A stretch of DNA of 64,000 bases from Thalassobacter stenotrophicus (GTDB lineage: Bacteria > Pseudomonadota > Alphaproteobacteria > Rhodobacterales > Rhodobacteraceae). Shown here piece by piece: positions 34,750 through 42,723 of this stretch. Each line of letters opens with the position of its first letter. The first letter of the stretch is position 1. A model generated the notes under the pieces. It was not told the DNA's origin. It saw only the letters and a list, made by a program, of their open reading frames with translations, and ran no database searches. The position numbers and the translations under genes are program-made. The stretch is taken from assembly GCF_001458315.1 (NCBI RefSeq), contig NZ_CYRX01000025.1:62001-126000 (forward strand). Direction: 5' to 3'.

Positions 34750-35393
34750 AGTCAACTCCATTGGATTTTTTGAAAAATAAAAAACGCGAAAATATCGGGC
34801 CAAGGCGCGCCGCATGCACCTCATGCCCTGGAGGGGACCCAATGGGGGGGCTGCGCCAGCCTGTTGCGCTCTCAGAGCGTCGAGTGCGTTTTTGGTAGGG
34901 TGGTTGCTAACGGCTTGTCAGACTCACCAGAGCGCAGGACAGCGCGTCTAGTGTTTGGAGTTTGTGCGAAGGCTAGCGGGCTATGAGGATGCTTGTTGGC
35001 TCCCCCATTGTTTAGGCGGCACCAGTCCCCGCACGTGAGGAATGGCTGAAACTGAGGGTCGTTTGCAACAATAGGTGTTTGTGACCTAGCAATCCGAATG
35101 CGGTACTTTTGGGCGCATCTGGCCTTTTGGCAATGGCATCTGCATGCGCTCGGGTGCTCTGTAAGGCACCTAGCAATTGGGATGTCCAATATAATTCAGA
35201 AACCGGGCGCTTGGGGGCTAGGCCGCCAGACACCTGCGCTGATTCCTGACTAATTCTGTGGATTTACATTCGTCCGTATCAAAATGTTCTTGTCAGACTG
35301 CGCGCAGGTTAGGTGAGCAGAACTAAGGCTGGCTCAGATTTTTTTCGAACAAAGTCATTGCCGGTCATATCTTATAAGAACTTGAAATTTTTG
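34750..35393. other. Gap without a supported gene
   Basis: 644 bp. Several open frames overlap on both strands but none has a ribosome site or protein-like sequence that I trust. A GC-rich stretch (about 34800-34870) lies directly upstream of the methyltransferase gene and probably holds its promoter. Confidence 0.4.
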
Positions 35394-35651
35394 TTAAAAA
35401 AATGTTTGGGCCACCATCCAAAGAAAACCGCCGCCACCCAAAACTACCGCAGCCACAATTACCATCACACTGCTAGCATTTTCCAGTTTAGACTGATGCT
35501 TAATCTCGTCTTGCGTGACCCACTTGTGCTTTGCTGGGTCATAATAACGAGTTACACCATCATCAAACTTTTTTCCCTTTTCGTGAATGCCGCCCAAAAT
35601 ACCCTCCAGCTCTACAAAGTCATGGTCACTTCTCACATACTTAACCGCCAT
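35394..35651 (-). CDS. Small membrane protein (cargo)
   Basis: An 85-residue protein: hydrophilic N-terminal two thirds (VKYVRSDHDFVELEGILGG, YYDPAKHKWVTQDEIKH) and one C-terminal membrane segment (VMVIVAAVVLGGGGFLWMVA). Tail-anchored topology is likely. AT-rich. Function unknown. Confidence 0.55.
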   Translation of the reverse strand: MAVKYVRSDHDFVELEGILGGIHEKGKKFDDGVTRYYDPAKHKWVTQDEIKHQSKLENASSVMVIVAAVVLGGGGFLWMVAQTFF

Positions 35652-36178
35652 TCGTTACATAGCCTGCCGGTGCATGTCACGATCAACTGAGTCGAGAATA
35701 GAAACAAGCTTTTTTTGCCATTCGAGGCCCTTGCAGATGCATGGTTCACTGGACCAAGAAGGATCGAACCACTGGGCTTCTGCCGCTGATTTGGAGGCCT
35801 GGCCTTAAGTGCTCCAAGCGAGAATACGTTTGATGCGCTTGCCGCTCCTACAATCCTGATGAAATGGCTGCTATCGCTTTGACTGCCGGTTTTTAAGACC
35901 AGATCTTCATATCCAATAGTGGGCTCGTAAAGCAATTAGAGCTTCGTGAGAGGCTTGATGCTTGGTTCTAGCCTGCCATCTTGAATTGTATTGCTTGGTT
36001 TTCCCCTAGTTGGTTTGGTTCTGCGTTCCAAACGATGCTTTCCGGTGCAGGTCAGATTGTCTTTTATGTACACTTTCACTTGATCCCACGGAGGATGGTA
36101 ATGTCGTTGACCCTTGAGGTGGGGTGTGTGGGTTTTTCCCAAGTACGCAGAGGCGTTAGCCGCAGCTAATCCAACGGT
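35652..36178. other. Gap with a gene remnant
   Basis: No intact gene. It holds a fragment of the 37741-38166 gene at about 35797-35844 (separate entry). At 35756-35770 GGATCGAACCAC looks like a tRNA T-arm, but the flanks do not fold as one. Confidence 0.45.
35797..35844 (-). pseudogene. Remnant of the 3' end of a paralogue of the 37741-38166 gene
   Basis: On the minus strand this reads GKRIKRILAWST then a stop, matching GKRIQRILAWNT near the end of the gene at 37741-38166. About 45 bp align at high identity. The remainder of the gene is missing. The two copies flank the cargo between them. Confidence 0.75.
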
Positions 36179-36949
36179 TTAATTTGTTTCAAAGCAATCC
36201 AGTCTCGTTAGTTCATTTGGATAGTCCAACAAGTTGACATTTGGATCCCTGAGGAAACGTCCCTCGTAGTCTCTAACGTCAACTACTTCCAATTCTATGG
36301 ATAGTGGTTGTGAAACACGGTCATCATAAAGATCATGAACAAAAATCGTATCGGCAATAGTCTCGTTTGGCTCAATCCCGCCACTCACCTCATTGAAGTA
36401 GTAGTCATCGGTTTCCCATGGAACGGTGCGTCCATCGGTGCTCAGTGCATATGATACCGCAAATCCAGATATTGCAAATGGGCCCGTGTTTGTAACTGAT
36501 ACCGTCACCTTGGCGGTTGGGCCCATTAAATCAATAAGTTCAATATCCTTAATTAGTACCGCAACATGTTGGTCTAAGTCGCAGTGTTTTTCATTTGCCA
36601 CTTGTTTATCTTTGTCACTAGACGTCGTCTTAGTATCTATTGATGAAAGTATTGTCCTTTCAATCTCACTCTGACTTACTCCATCTAACGTCACATGCAT
36701 CGTTTCGGTTGCCTGTAGTACTCCTGCTAAGCGATCAAACCCGGACAAGTTTGCGGTTAGCGGGTCAGTGTCCATCAACTTTTGAAGTAGAGCCTCGCTA
36801 AAAGCTTCTTTCATTTCTGAGCTGGCATAACTGTTGAGCATTTCTTCGATGGATTGCTTGAAAGTCGCTTCAGACGAGCCGTCAATAATCATTTCTGCAT
36901 GTGCTGGAAGCGTAAGAACAGCCGCTGCTAAAGCTAACACTTTCTTCAT
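36179..36949 (-). CDS. Exported protein, DUF6694-like (cargo)
   Basis: A 256-residue protein with a signal peptide (MKKVLALAAAVLTLPAHA, cleavage after residue 18). The N-terminal mature part (EMIIDGSSEATFKQSIEEM) resembles DUF6694 lipoprotein-type proteins. The C-terminal half is beta-rich (VTVSVTNTGPFAISGFAVSYAL is an FN3/Ig-like strand pattern). GAGG lies before the ATG. AT-rich. Periplasmic; function unknown. It overlaps no neighbour but follows the YbjQ-like gene by a few bases of overlap region. Confidence 0.7.
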   Translation of the reverse strand: MKKVLALAAAVLTLPAHAEMIIDGSSEATFKQSIEEMLNSYASSEMKEAFSEALLQKLMDTDPLTANLSGFDRLAGVLQATETMHVTLDGVSQSEIERTILSSIDTKTTSSDKDKQVANEKHCDLDQHVAVLIKDIELIDLMGPTAKVTVSVTNTGPFAISGFAVSYALSTDGRTVPWETDDYYFNEVSGGIEPNETIADTIFVHDLYDDRVSQPLSIELEVVDVRDYEGRFLRDPNVNLLDYPNELTRLDCFETN

Positions 36950-36953
36950 ACCA

Positions 36954-37424
36954 TTATCCCTCAATCACAACGGCAGTACCACTCGCCACCAGCATCACCA
37001 TAGACCCTGACGACGACAACTCCACGTAATCCAAATCAACGCCCACAACAGCGTTGGCACCGACTTCGTAGGCTTCCTTCTTGAGCTCATAGAGTGCAGT
37101 CCTGCGACTATCACGCATGGTCTTCTGTACAGCCTCAGATCGCCCCCCAACGACATTACGAACCCCTGCGAACAAGTCTTTAAAGACGTTCATTCCAAAG
37201 GCACACTCAGCCGTAACGATCTCAATTCGCTTGGAGATGTTCAGGTTCGGGGCTGTTTCTGTCGTAAGGAGGATTGCGTCTATCTGACTGTTTACCTGCT
37301 TCGTTTTGCCCTTTGGCCTATCACGCTCTGCACGCTCAGCTTCTGACCGACAAGAGGGGCAATGACCTTGCCTCATCTCCAAGAGCCCAAAACCAGACTT
37401 ACCACATTTCTGACACGTTGCCAT
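36954..37424 (-). CDS. YbjQ/UPF0145-like protein with N-terminal zinc ribbon (cargo)
   Basis: A 156-residue protein. C4, C7, C22 and C25 form a zinc ribbon (MATCQKCG, HCPSC). The C-terminal ~100 residues match the YbjQ/heavy-metal-binding fold: AECAFGMNVFKDL, LKKEAYEVGANAVVGVDLDY. YbjQ-type proteins form oligomers of unknown function. Start MATCQK chosen because the upstream extension is not conserved in type. It precedes the exported DUF6694-like gene and may be in one transcript with it. Confidence 0.8.
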   Translation of the reverse strand: MATCQKCGKSGFGLLEMRQGHCPSCRSEAERAERDRPKGKTKQVNSQIDAILLTTETAPNLNISKRIEIVTAECAFGMNVFKDLFAGVRNVVGGRSEAVQKTMRDSRRTALYELKKEAYEVGANAVVGVDLDYVELSSSGSMVMLVASGTAVVIEG

Positions 37425-37740
37425 TTTCAATGCCCTCCATCCGTTCAACAAAGCTTAACAGACTACACTCTAATGCCAAGCTGAGACTAAACTGCCCCCT
37501 CAGACAGCACAACAGCACCCCCAACATAGCCTCAGCAGCCATTGAGATTCGCCATATTGACCAGTGAGCGGGGGCAGTGTGGGTTGCTAGGGGGGTATGG
37601 ACTTTGTTGCGCTTATTTGTTTGGGGGGCTGTCTCTAAGCGCTTGGTCCACCGAAAACATGGCGTGATGGCAACGAACCCTAAAATTAAACCACTAGGGC
37701 CGCCGAATGATTAAGGCTTAATCCGCCGCCCATGCGCGTA
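37425..37740. other. Gap
   Basis: 316 bp with no convincing gene on either strand. G-runs (37565-37620) are seen. It is the junction between the AT-rich cargo and the phage early operon. Confidence 0.4.
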
Positions 37741-38166
37741 TCATAAAGCTTGGCCTTGAGTGTTCCAAGCGAGGATGCGTTGGATCCGCTTGCCTCGCTC
37801 AACAAGCTCGTAGGCTAAATCTGGATCCAACCGCGCGTTGGTTTCAACAAGGTCGATCAGCTCGTCGACCACGTCGCAGGCTCGGCGCGAGGCCCAGCGG
37901 GCATCATTTTCATCCTCGGGCTCACCTAGCCATGGTATGTTGAGCATGCTTGCAGCCTCCCGATTAGTGATCTTCATTTGCTTGAGCGATTTCCAATCCG
38001 CCTCTAGGCGCGCAGGAACATCGCAACCCCGCTTGGCTATGTTTGCCATCCGCTGTAGTCTGTCGTTTTCGGCCTTGAAGCGCTCCCGCGCACGCTGGTC
38101 GCGCTTGGCTGCAAACTCAGGGTCCGCGTTAAGGCGTTTCATGTTGTCGGCACGATTGTCAGTCAT
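37741..38166 (-). CDS. Phage early-operon protein of unknown function
   Basis: A 141-residue, charged, helical protein (RDQRARERFKAENDRLQRMAN, VDELIDLVETNARLDPDLAY). The N-terminus MTDNRADNMKRLNADPEF is of the kind seen with phage sigma/late-regulator-like proteins, but I do not recognise a family. It overlaps the next gene by 4 bases and its 3' end is duplicated at 35797-35844. Confidence 0.7.
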   Translation of the reverse strand: MTDNRADNMKRLNADPEFAAKRDQRARERFKAENDRLQRMANIAKRGCDVPARLEADWKSLKQMKITNREAASMLNIPWLGEPEDENDARWASRRACDVVDELIDLVETNARLDPDLAYELVERGKRIQRILAWNTQGQAL

Positions 38167-38657
38167 GGTTTTGATCCTTCACGGTCGAGGCGCTGCGAGA
38201 TTGTGGAAAGGGCCCGGTCTTTCATCCTGTCGGCATGGCGACGGCTCATGGGGTATCCCCTGGACTTGAGGGCGGCTTCGAAATTGAAGCGATGCACCTT
38301 GCACCGAAGCCACAGGTTCAACATTACGGCGTCGCCGGGGCAGTCCTTTGCCAGATACAGCCGGCACCAATCCAAGACCCAAATCATCTCATCGACGCGC
38401 TCGGGGGACATTGTGACGCGCTTGCTGCGCTCAGCCTCCGCAACACCCTCTGCCTTTTCTGGGAGGCCCCACCCGTAAGCGAGGTGGTCTTCAAGCGTGG
38501 GGGTGTATTCGGGCATCGAGGAGCGGATCTGCGAGGGCCCTGGAGAGCCTGCGTTGTATCGCGCCCAGCGCACGGCCTCGATCATCCGGTCCCGCACCAG
38601 CTCAGGTGTCCAAGTGTGCGCTTCCTCCTTAAGGTGCGCGGTTCTGTCACTTCGCAT
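38163..38657 (-). CDS. DUF6362-like phage protein
   Basis: A 164-residue protein from MRSDRTAHL; extension to 38732 lacks a good start. WTPELVRDRMIEAVRWARYNAGSPGP is the hallmark of DUF6362. The C-terminal part has a helix-turn-helix-like pattern (SRRHADRMKDRALSTISQRLD). It may be a late-gene regulator by position; this is inference. Confidence 0.78.
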   Translation of the reverse strand: MRSDRTAHLKEEAHTWTPELVRDRMIEAVRWARYNAGSPGPSQIRSSMPEYTPTLEDHLAYGWGLPEKAEGVAEAERSKRVTMSPERVDEMIWVLDWCRLYLAKDCPGDAVMLNLWLRCKVHRFNFEAALKSRGYPMSRRHADRMKDRALSTISQRLDREGSKP

Positions 38658-38859
38658 CGCGCCGCCCCCCGTAGAGCCGGTTTGCGATGTTGGTGACGGC
38701 CTGCCGGTCCCAATCGCTGACCAAGTCGTCAACCGGGATCATTGCTATGCCGCGCTCGCGCCACGCCTTTTGACTTTGCTCTTGGACAATGCGCGCCCTG
38801 CGCTCAGCGGAATAGTCGCTGGGCCCTTTGGAATAGATACCTGAAATAAGTTTGCTCAT
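38647..38859 (-). CDS. Small phage protein
   Basis: A 70-residue, basic helical protein (YSAERRARIVQEQSQKAWRERG). Overlaps the following gene by 11 bases. No family recognised. Confidence 0.68.
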   Translation of the reverse strand: MSKLISGIYSKGPSDYSAERRARIVQEQSQKAWRERGIAMIPVDDLVSDWDRQAVTNIANRLYGGRRDAK

Positions 38860-38868
38860 GAGGCGCCC

Positions 38869-39570
38869 TCAAGCATAGCGACGCATCGAGGACGAGCGGC
38901 GGTCCATTGATCGAGCGGCTGCCTTGAGCTCTTCTTGCCCTTCCCGGAGGACTTCTTCCGAGATCGCGCCATCGCCTTCACGGCGTGACCGGAAAGCCTC
39001 CTTTGCCAACCGATGCCGCTCCTTTGCCTCGTCCTCCCAAGTCAGCGCCTTTTGCTCGCCGTAGTGCGCCCTCCGCGTCAAGAAGGCGCCCGACCGGTAC
39101 TCCCCCATGGTTTCGCTATCGATGAGCCCCCGGGAGATCATCTCCACCGCGTGCGCGCCCCAGAGGAATTGCTCCCCCACGGGTTGCTTGGCCTTCATTG
39201 CAGCAGCAGCGGCCTCAAATGGGTCAAGGGGCCCGGAGCGAGCGGTCTTATTGGCTGCCTTGGCTTGAGCTGATGCAGCAACGGCATCCTCGGTTGCGGC
39301 AATCATCACCTTAGCGGGGGGCCACCCTTGCGCGCCGTGCCGTCGGCGAACAGCGCCGTTGATTTCGGGGGTCAGCAACGTCATGTCGGTCTCGGCGTAA
39401 TCACTGGGAATGATCCCGTTGATATCCTCGACCAGCAGATTGACCTCGTCGCGAAGCGCGTTGTCTGAAAGATGCTCAGGGAGGCGGTAGCGGTGCAGCA
39501 GCCCGCCCGGGTCGCGGTATAGGAATTCAAAGATCGCGCGCTTTCGCCGCTCATAGGTCATTGCCGCCAT
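38869..39570 (-). CDS. Phage early-operon protein of unknown function
   Basis: A 233-residue protein. It starts MAAMTYERRKRAIFEFLYRDPGGLLHRYRLPEHLS, a winged-helix-like pattern over its first 60 residues (ATG 39561 is an alternative start), and has a helical, basic C-terminus. Overlaps the replication gene. Possibly a replication or DNA-binding partner. Confidence 0.65.
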   Translation of the reverse strand: MAAMTYERRKRAIFEFLYRDPGGLLHRYRLPEHLSDNALRDEVNLLVEDINGIIPSDYAETDMTLLTPEINGAVRRRHGAQGWPPAKVMIAATEDAVAASAQAKAANKTARSGPLDPFEAAAAAMKAKQPVGEQFLWGAHAVEMISRGLIDSETMGEYRSGAFLTRRAHYGEQKALTWEDEAKERHRLAKEAFRSRREGDGAISEEVLREGQEELKAAARSMDRRSSSMRRYA

Positions 39571-40436
39571 GGGTCCATCCTCAGTTCAATTTGTGGGGGA
39601 GTGCGTCGTGGACGGGCGATCGCGTCGCACCGGTCCTCCGTGGAAGCTGATCCGAGCCGGTTGAGCCGGTCGGTCGTAGTCTCGGCCCGGTTCCGGGCGT
39701 GCGTCTGGTCGTCAAGCCAGCGCTCCTGATTGAGCCACGTTGTGAAGTGAGGGGTTTTCTCGACTGGCGTGCCGCGCTGCAGCTTGATCCAAACGCCGAG
39801 CGGGCCGGTGACCTCGGCATAGGTTGCCCGCTTCCGTGCTTTGGCCCATGCCTTCCGAGCCGCGCCCTTGCCCACCTTGCGCGGGTAGTGCTCCCATACC
39901 CTTTCGAATTCTTCCTCGATGCTGAGGCAGCCTTCGCGCAGGCCGCCTGATGCCTTCGCGACGTCGCTTCCGATATTTCCTTCAAGGGGAGGTTCCGATA
40001 CCTGGATTAGACCGCCTTGAGCGGGCTGATCCGCCTTGATCGCCGCATCGCGGTGATCATCTTCTGGTTCAATTCCAAGGTTAATATTTCCAAGGTTATG
40101 GGGGTCGCGTTTTGCAACAGGGGCCTGTTGCGTTTTCCCACAGGGGCTGTTGCGTTCTGCAACAGGGGGCAGATGGAGAATATACGCCGTGCTGGTTTGC
40201 GATCCATTGTCGCGCTCGCGCCGATTGCGCTTGATCAGCCCCAGCTGTTCCAAAGCCTCGAGGTGCCGCACAACGGTTGATCTGTTCATCTCGCATTTGC
40301 GCTCCAGGGTCTTGAGGCTGGGAAAGCATGCGCCTGTTTCGCCGTTGTGGTGTTCAGCCAGCCAATAGAGCACAATCTTTGTGGCGGGTTTCAGGCCAGG
40401 CTGCTTCATGGCCAGCGCGGTCATGTAGTGGCTCAT
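39558..40436 (-). CDS. Helix-turn-helix phage replication protein
   Basis: A 292-residue protein with an N-terminal winged helix of the HTH_36 type (YWLAEHHNGETGACFPSLKTLE followed by RSTVVRHLEALEQLGLI). This is the arrangement of phage replication initiators of the O/DnaD-like class. The C-terminal part (WEHYPRKVGKGAARKAWAKA, HFTTWLNQERW) matches the small C-terminal module of such proteins. It overlaps the RuvC-like gene by ATGA. No helicase gene is nearby, so host helicase is probably used. Confidence 0.82.
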   Translation of the reverse strand: MSHYMTALAMKQPGLKPATKIVLYWLAEHHNGETGACFPSLKTLERKCEMNRSTVVRHLEALEQLGLIKRNRRERDNGSQTSTAYILHLPPVAERNSPCGKTQQAPVAKRDPHNLGNINLGIEPEDDHRDAAIKADQPAQGGLIQVSEPPLEGNIGSDVAKASGGLREGCLSIEEEFERVWEHYPRKVGKGAARKAWAKARKRATYAEVTGPLGVWIKLQRGTPVEKTPHFTTWLNQERWLDDQTHARNRAETTTDRLNRLGSASTEDRCDAIARPRRTPPQIELRMDPWRQ

Positions 40437-40993
40437 TTGGCGCTTTCTGGTTGTGCGCTTCTTGTTTCATGGTCTTTGCTCTGCTGATGGAAAAGAGGCA
40501 CCGTGGCGGCTGCGTGTGCGCCACACAGGCGCGTGCAGGCGAGATCCCACAAGGCGGCGGCATCAGCCTGATTGTCGTCCTGAGGCGCCCAGCCGCGCTC
40601 TTGGCATTCCGCAAGGATCGCGGCTTTCTTTGCGCTGCGTTTCATCTTGCCAGACCCGATGAAATACCGTGCAACGGTTTGCGCTGGGATCAGGTCAAAG
40701 GGCACGCCTTTGCGCTCGGCCCAGCTGATCACGTTTGCTGTCAGGCCAATCGTCAAAAGCGTTGTTTCGAAGTTGTTATGGCCTGCTACAAAAGGCTTCT
40801 CGATGAAGATTTTGGTGACGTCCATCTCGACGATCAGTCGTTGCGTGAGCCCCTGAATTTCCATCAGCCGGGACGCGTGAAACTTGGCCTCATGCTTTGA
40901 CTTTAGGTCGAGCGTCCACAGCTCCGGCTGGCCCCCGCAGGGACCAACCGCGACGCCGGTCTTCGTGGCAAGGTCCAGCGCGGCTACGATCAT
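40433..40993 (-). CDS. RuvC-like crossover junction nuclease
   Basis: A 186-residue protein from ATG 40993 (TGATG overlap with the preceding small gene). RNase H-fold acidic residues: D7 in ALDLATKTG, E in FIEKPFVAG (about residue 71) and D/N residues in DDNQADAAAL (about 145-153). Phages use such enzymes to cut branched DNA before packaging. Confidence 0.86.
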   Translation of the reverse strand: MIVAALDLATKTGVAVGPCGGQPELWTLDLKSKHEAKFHASRLMEIQGLTQRLIVEMDVTKIFIEKPFVAGHNNFETTLLTIGLTANVISWAERKGVPFDLIPAQTVARYFIGSGKMKRSAKKAAILAECQERGWAPQDDNQADAAALWDLACTRLCGAHAAATVPLFHQQSKDHETRSAQPESAK

Positions 40994-41136
40994 CAGGCAG
41001 CCTTCCAGTCGCGTGTCGCGTACAGGGCAAAGGTTTTCACCAGTCCGCAGCGCAAGACGACTTTTTCGCATCTAAGAAGGCGATGCTTGCCCCATCCGGG
41101 TTGCTGCGCGAACCGGCCGTGGTAGGAACCCGCCAT
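40993..41136 (-). CDS. Small phage protein
   Basis: A 47-residue protein starting MAGSYHGRFAQQPGWGKHRL at the stop of the gene before it and ending in TGA that overlaps the RuvC-like start. The tight coupling on both sides is the reason for calling it. Function unknown. Confidence 0.6.
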   Translation of the reverse strand: MAGSYHGRFAQQPGWGKHRLLRCEKVVLRCGLVKTFALYATRDWKAA

Positions 41137-41477
41137 TAGTTCACCCCCATGTCGGCTTCCATCCCGGAGGACTCCGCGCCCTTGCGGTCGAGTAGGTCGG
41201 AGATGCGGCTTTCGGCCTCGATCTTGTAAGCCTCGTAGCAGGCGGACATGGTGCGCCAATAATCAGCGAACTTTTCGTCCGACATGGCGTGCATGGCTCG
41301 GAAATCAGCAAAAGCCTTTTTGTGGTAGCCGCGCTCGTCAAGGATGCCCTTGATGTTGGAACGGTGCTCGCCGTTCGCCTCGGAAATCGTTTGAGCCGTG
41401 TCGTCGGCGCTGGCGATATCTTGAAGCAGATCTTCAAGCGTGATGGCGAAGCCTTTTTCGTTTTTGGGATAGCTCAT
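41136..41477 (-). CDS. Phage early-operon protein, weakly GapR/DUF2312-like
   Basis: A 113-residue helical protein from MSYPKNEKGF. The pattern EANGEHRSNIKGILDERGYHKKAFADFRAMH and KFADYWRT is like, but not clearly, the DNA-binding helical proteins of the GapR group (DUF2312). Function not established. Confidence 0.65.
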   Translation of the reverse strand: MSYPKNEKGFAITLEDLLQDIASADDTAQTISEANGEHRSNIKGILDERGYHKKAFADFRAMHAMSDEKFADYWRTMSACYEAYKIEAESRISDLLDRKGAESSGMEADMGVN

Positions 41478-41704
41478 GCGTTTATGCCTTTCGTGTTGGT
41501 AGGGGTCGTTTCTTGTTTGCTGGGCGTGGGCCGGCCGTACGCTTTGGCGATAGCGTCGAGACGGCGCTGTTCGCCGGCAGGGCGGTGTTCGCCGCATGTG
41601 CGGAGGTATCCGCACTTATCTGTTGGTTTTTGCGAACGGGGCCCGGGCCAGCCAAAGCCAAAGGGGGCGACTGGGTTGCCGCAAACAAAGCATTGGCTTG
41701 TCAT
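41474..41704 (-). CDS. Small zinc-finger-like phage protein
   Basis: A 76-residue protein from MTSQCFVCGN, GGAGG upstream. CFVC and a later C/H set (CGYLRTCGEH) could bind zinc. An upstream ATG at 41932, overlapping the Cro-like stop (TAATG), would add 76 residues (MTSFRHVIHA...); I cannot decide between them. Confidence 0.6.
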   Translation of the reverse strand: MTSQCFVCGNPVAPFGFGWPGPRSQKPTDKCGYLRTCGEHRPAGEQRRLDAIAKAYGRPTPSKQETTPTNTKGINA

Positions 41705-41931
41705 GGCGATGATGCCTCCGGGCTTGGCTTCAAAACCGAAAAAACGACCGGCAGCCAAAGCCACCGCCCTTTGCAGAAGATGTTTTGTTTTGGCGTAACG
41801 TGCGGTTTGAAACTTCAAGGCCAATCCCTTGATCGCGCACTGGAAATTGTGCGATCGAAACGCACTGTTTCCATAAAAAAGCTTCATATCCGCGTCGATG
41901 CGAGCATGTATGACGTGTCGGAAGGACGTCA

Positions 41932-42189
41932 TTAGGATGGCTTCCCAGTACGTAAAAACTCTCGAGAAGGGAGAAGTTCTAAATGATCATTGCTCTGCGC
42001 TCGAAAATTAAACGCGGCCTCTGGGCATATAATCCCTTCAGCCTCGCAGATTTGGCGGATGACGGGGAACCATGCAGGTGGGAACTTGCCCCGTACCACA
42101 GCGTTGTTGACTGCAGACGCCCCAACGCCCAATCTCGTAGCGATGCGCCTTTGTCCAAGCTGTGCAGCAATGTATTTTGCTTTGTTCAT
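41932..42189 (-). CDS. Cro-like repressor
   Basis: An 85-residue protein from ATG 42189 (MNKAKYIAAQLG) with a helix-turn-helix (RRIATRLGVGASAVNNAVVRG). First gene of the minus-strand early operon, with operators at 42200 and 42251 in its promoter region. It should oppose the CI-like repressor in the lysis-lysogeny decision. Confidence 0.82.
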   Translation of the reverse strand: MNKAKYIAAQLGQRRIATRLGVGASAVNNAVVRGKFPPAWFPVIRQICEAEGIICPEAAFNFRAQSNDHLELLPSREFLRTGKPS

Positions 42190-42199
42190 AGCCCTACTT

Positions 42200-42214
42200 T
42201 CCACAATAAGTGGA
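42200..42214. promoter_or_regulatory. Operator O1 (right pair)
   Basis: TCCACAATAAGTGGA, a 15-bp near-palindrome 10 bases upstream of the Cro-like start. It matches the other three operators (consensus TCCACAnnnTGTGGA). Confidence 0.75.
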
Positions 42215-42250
42215 TTACTACAAGACCACGATTAGTAGATTGCAAAGAAA

Positions 42251-42265
42251 TTCACATTCGGTGGA
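42251..42265. promoter_or_regulatory. Operator O2 (right pair)
   Basis: TTCACATTCGGTGGA, a degenerate copy of the same operator, 10 bases upstream of the CI-like start codon. The 51-bp spacing from O1 is about five helical turns. Confidence 0.65.
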
Positions 42266-42275
42266 TCAGTAGGCC

Positions 42276-42533
42276 ATGAATGAACGTCCAGAATTTTATG
42301 AGATCGGCGTGCGCCTGGAGCGCATACGGCAGGCTTTTTCAGACGACAGCCAAAAGGCTTGGGCTGAGAAGAACCGCTTTAATATAACTCAATACAACAA
42401 CTGGGAAAAAGGTAACCGCCGAATTCCAGTAGAACGCGCCATGGACCTTTGTGATCGCTACGGTGTTACACTGGATTTCGTGTATCGCGGAAGAAGCGAC
42501 GGATTGCCGGAAAGCCTGCGGAAGTCACTTTGA
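42276..42533 (+). CDS. CI-like prophage repressor (short, HTH only)
   Basis: An 85-residue XRE-type protein: helix-turn-helix around AWAEKNRFNITQYNNWEKGN and RRIPVERAMDLCDRYGVTLDFVYRG. It lacks the C-terminal protease-like domain of lambda CI, so induction cannot work by RecA-driven self-cleavage. Operators lie on both sides of the gene, as around lambda cI. Confidence 0.85.
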   Translation: MNERPEFYEIGVRLERIRQAFSDDSQKAWAEKNRFNITQYNNWEKGNRRIPVERAMDLCDRYGVTLDFVYRGRSDGLPESLRKSL

Positions 42534-42649
42534 GAACACCAGCCCATGTGCTCGACAACATGATCAAGAGGGACGTTAAGTTGATCAGCCACCTCGATCA
42601 TGCGATCGAGACGGCGGTCTACTTCGGCTTGATGCGCTAAGTCTCCCAT
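42458..42649 (-). CDS. Possible small antisense protein
   Basis: A 63-residue frame with protein-like sequence (LAHQAEVDRRLDRMIEVADQL) overlapping the end of the repressor gene on the other strand. No ribosome site is evident. It may be a leaderless regulator or a chance frame. Confidence 0.28.
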   Translation of the reverse strand: MGDLAHQAEVDRRLDRMIEVADQLNVPLDHVVEHMGWCSQSDFRRLSGNPSLLPRYTKSSVTP

Positions 42650-42701
42650 GAGAACGAATTAGCAACACGCTGCATTCTTTGTCTAGTCTGAAAAATTAAA
42701 A

Positions 42702-42716
42702 TCCACACATTGTGAA
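42702..42716. promoter_or_regulatory. Operator O3 (left pair)
   Basis: TCCACACATTGTGAA, matching the operator consensus except at the last bases. It lies ahead of the plus-strand early operon. Confidence 0.68.
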
Positions 42717-42723
42717 TTTACAC

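Noticed and set aside
35012-35233. A 73-codon minus-strand frame
   Set aside because: No ribosome site, no recognisable sequence, overlapping open frames on both strands.
35750-35775. tRNA T-arm-like GGATCGAACCAC, possible tRNA remnant or attachment site
   Set aside because: The flanking bases do not form a T stem or acceptor stem, and it does not match the tRNA-Tyr 3' end beyond the common T-loop.
35936-36142. A 68-codon minus-strand frame with protein-like sequence
   Set aside because: Only a TTG start without a ribosome site, and it lies in a decayed intergenic stretch.
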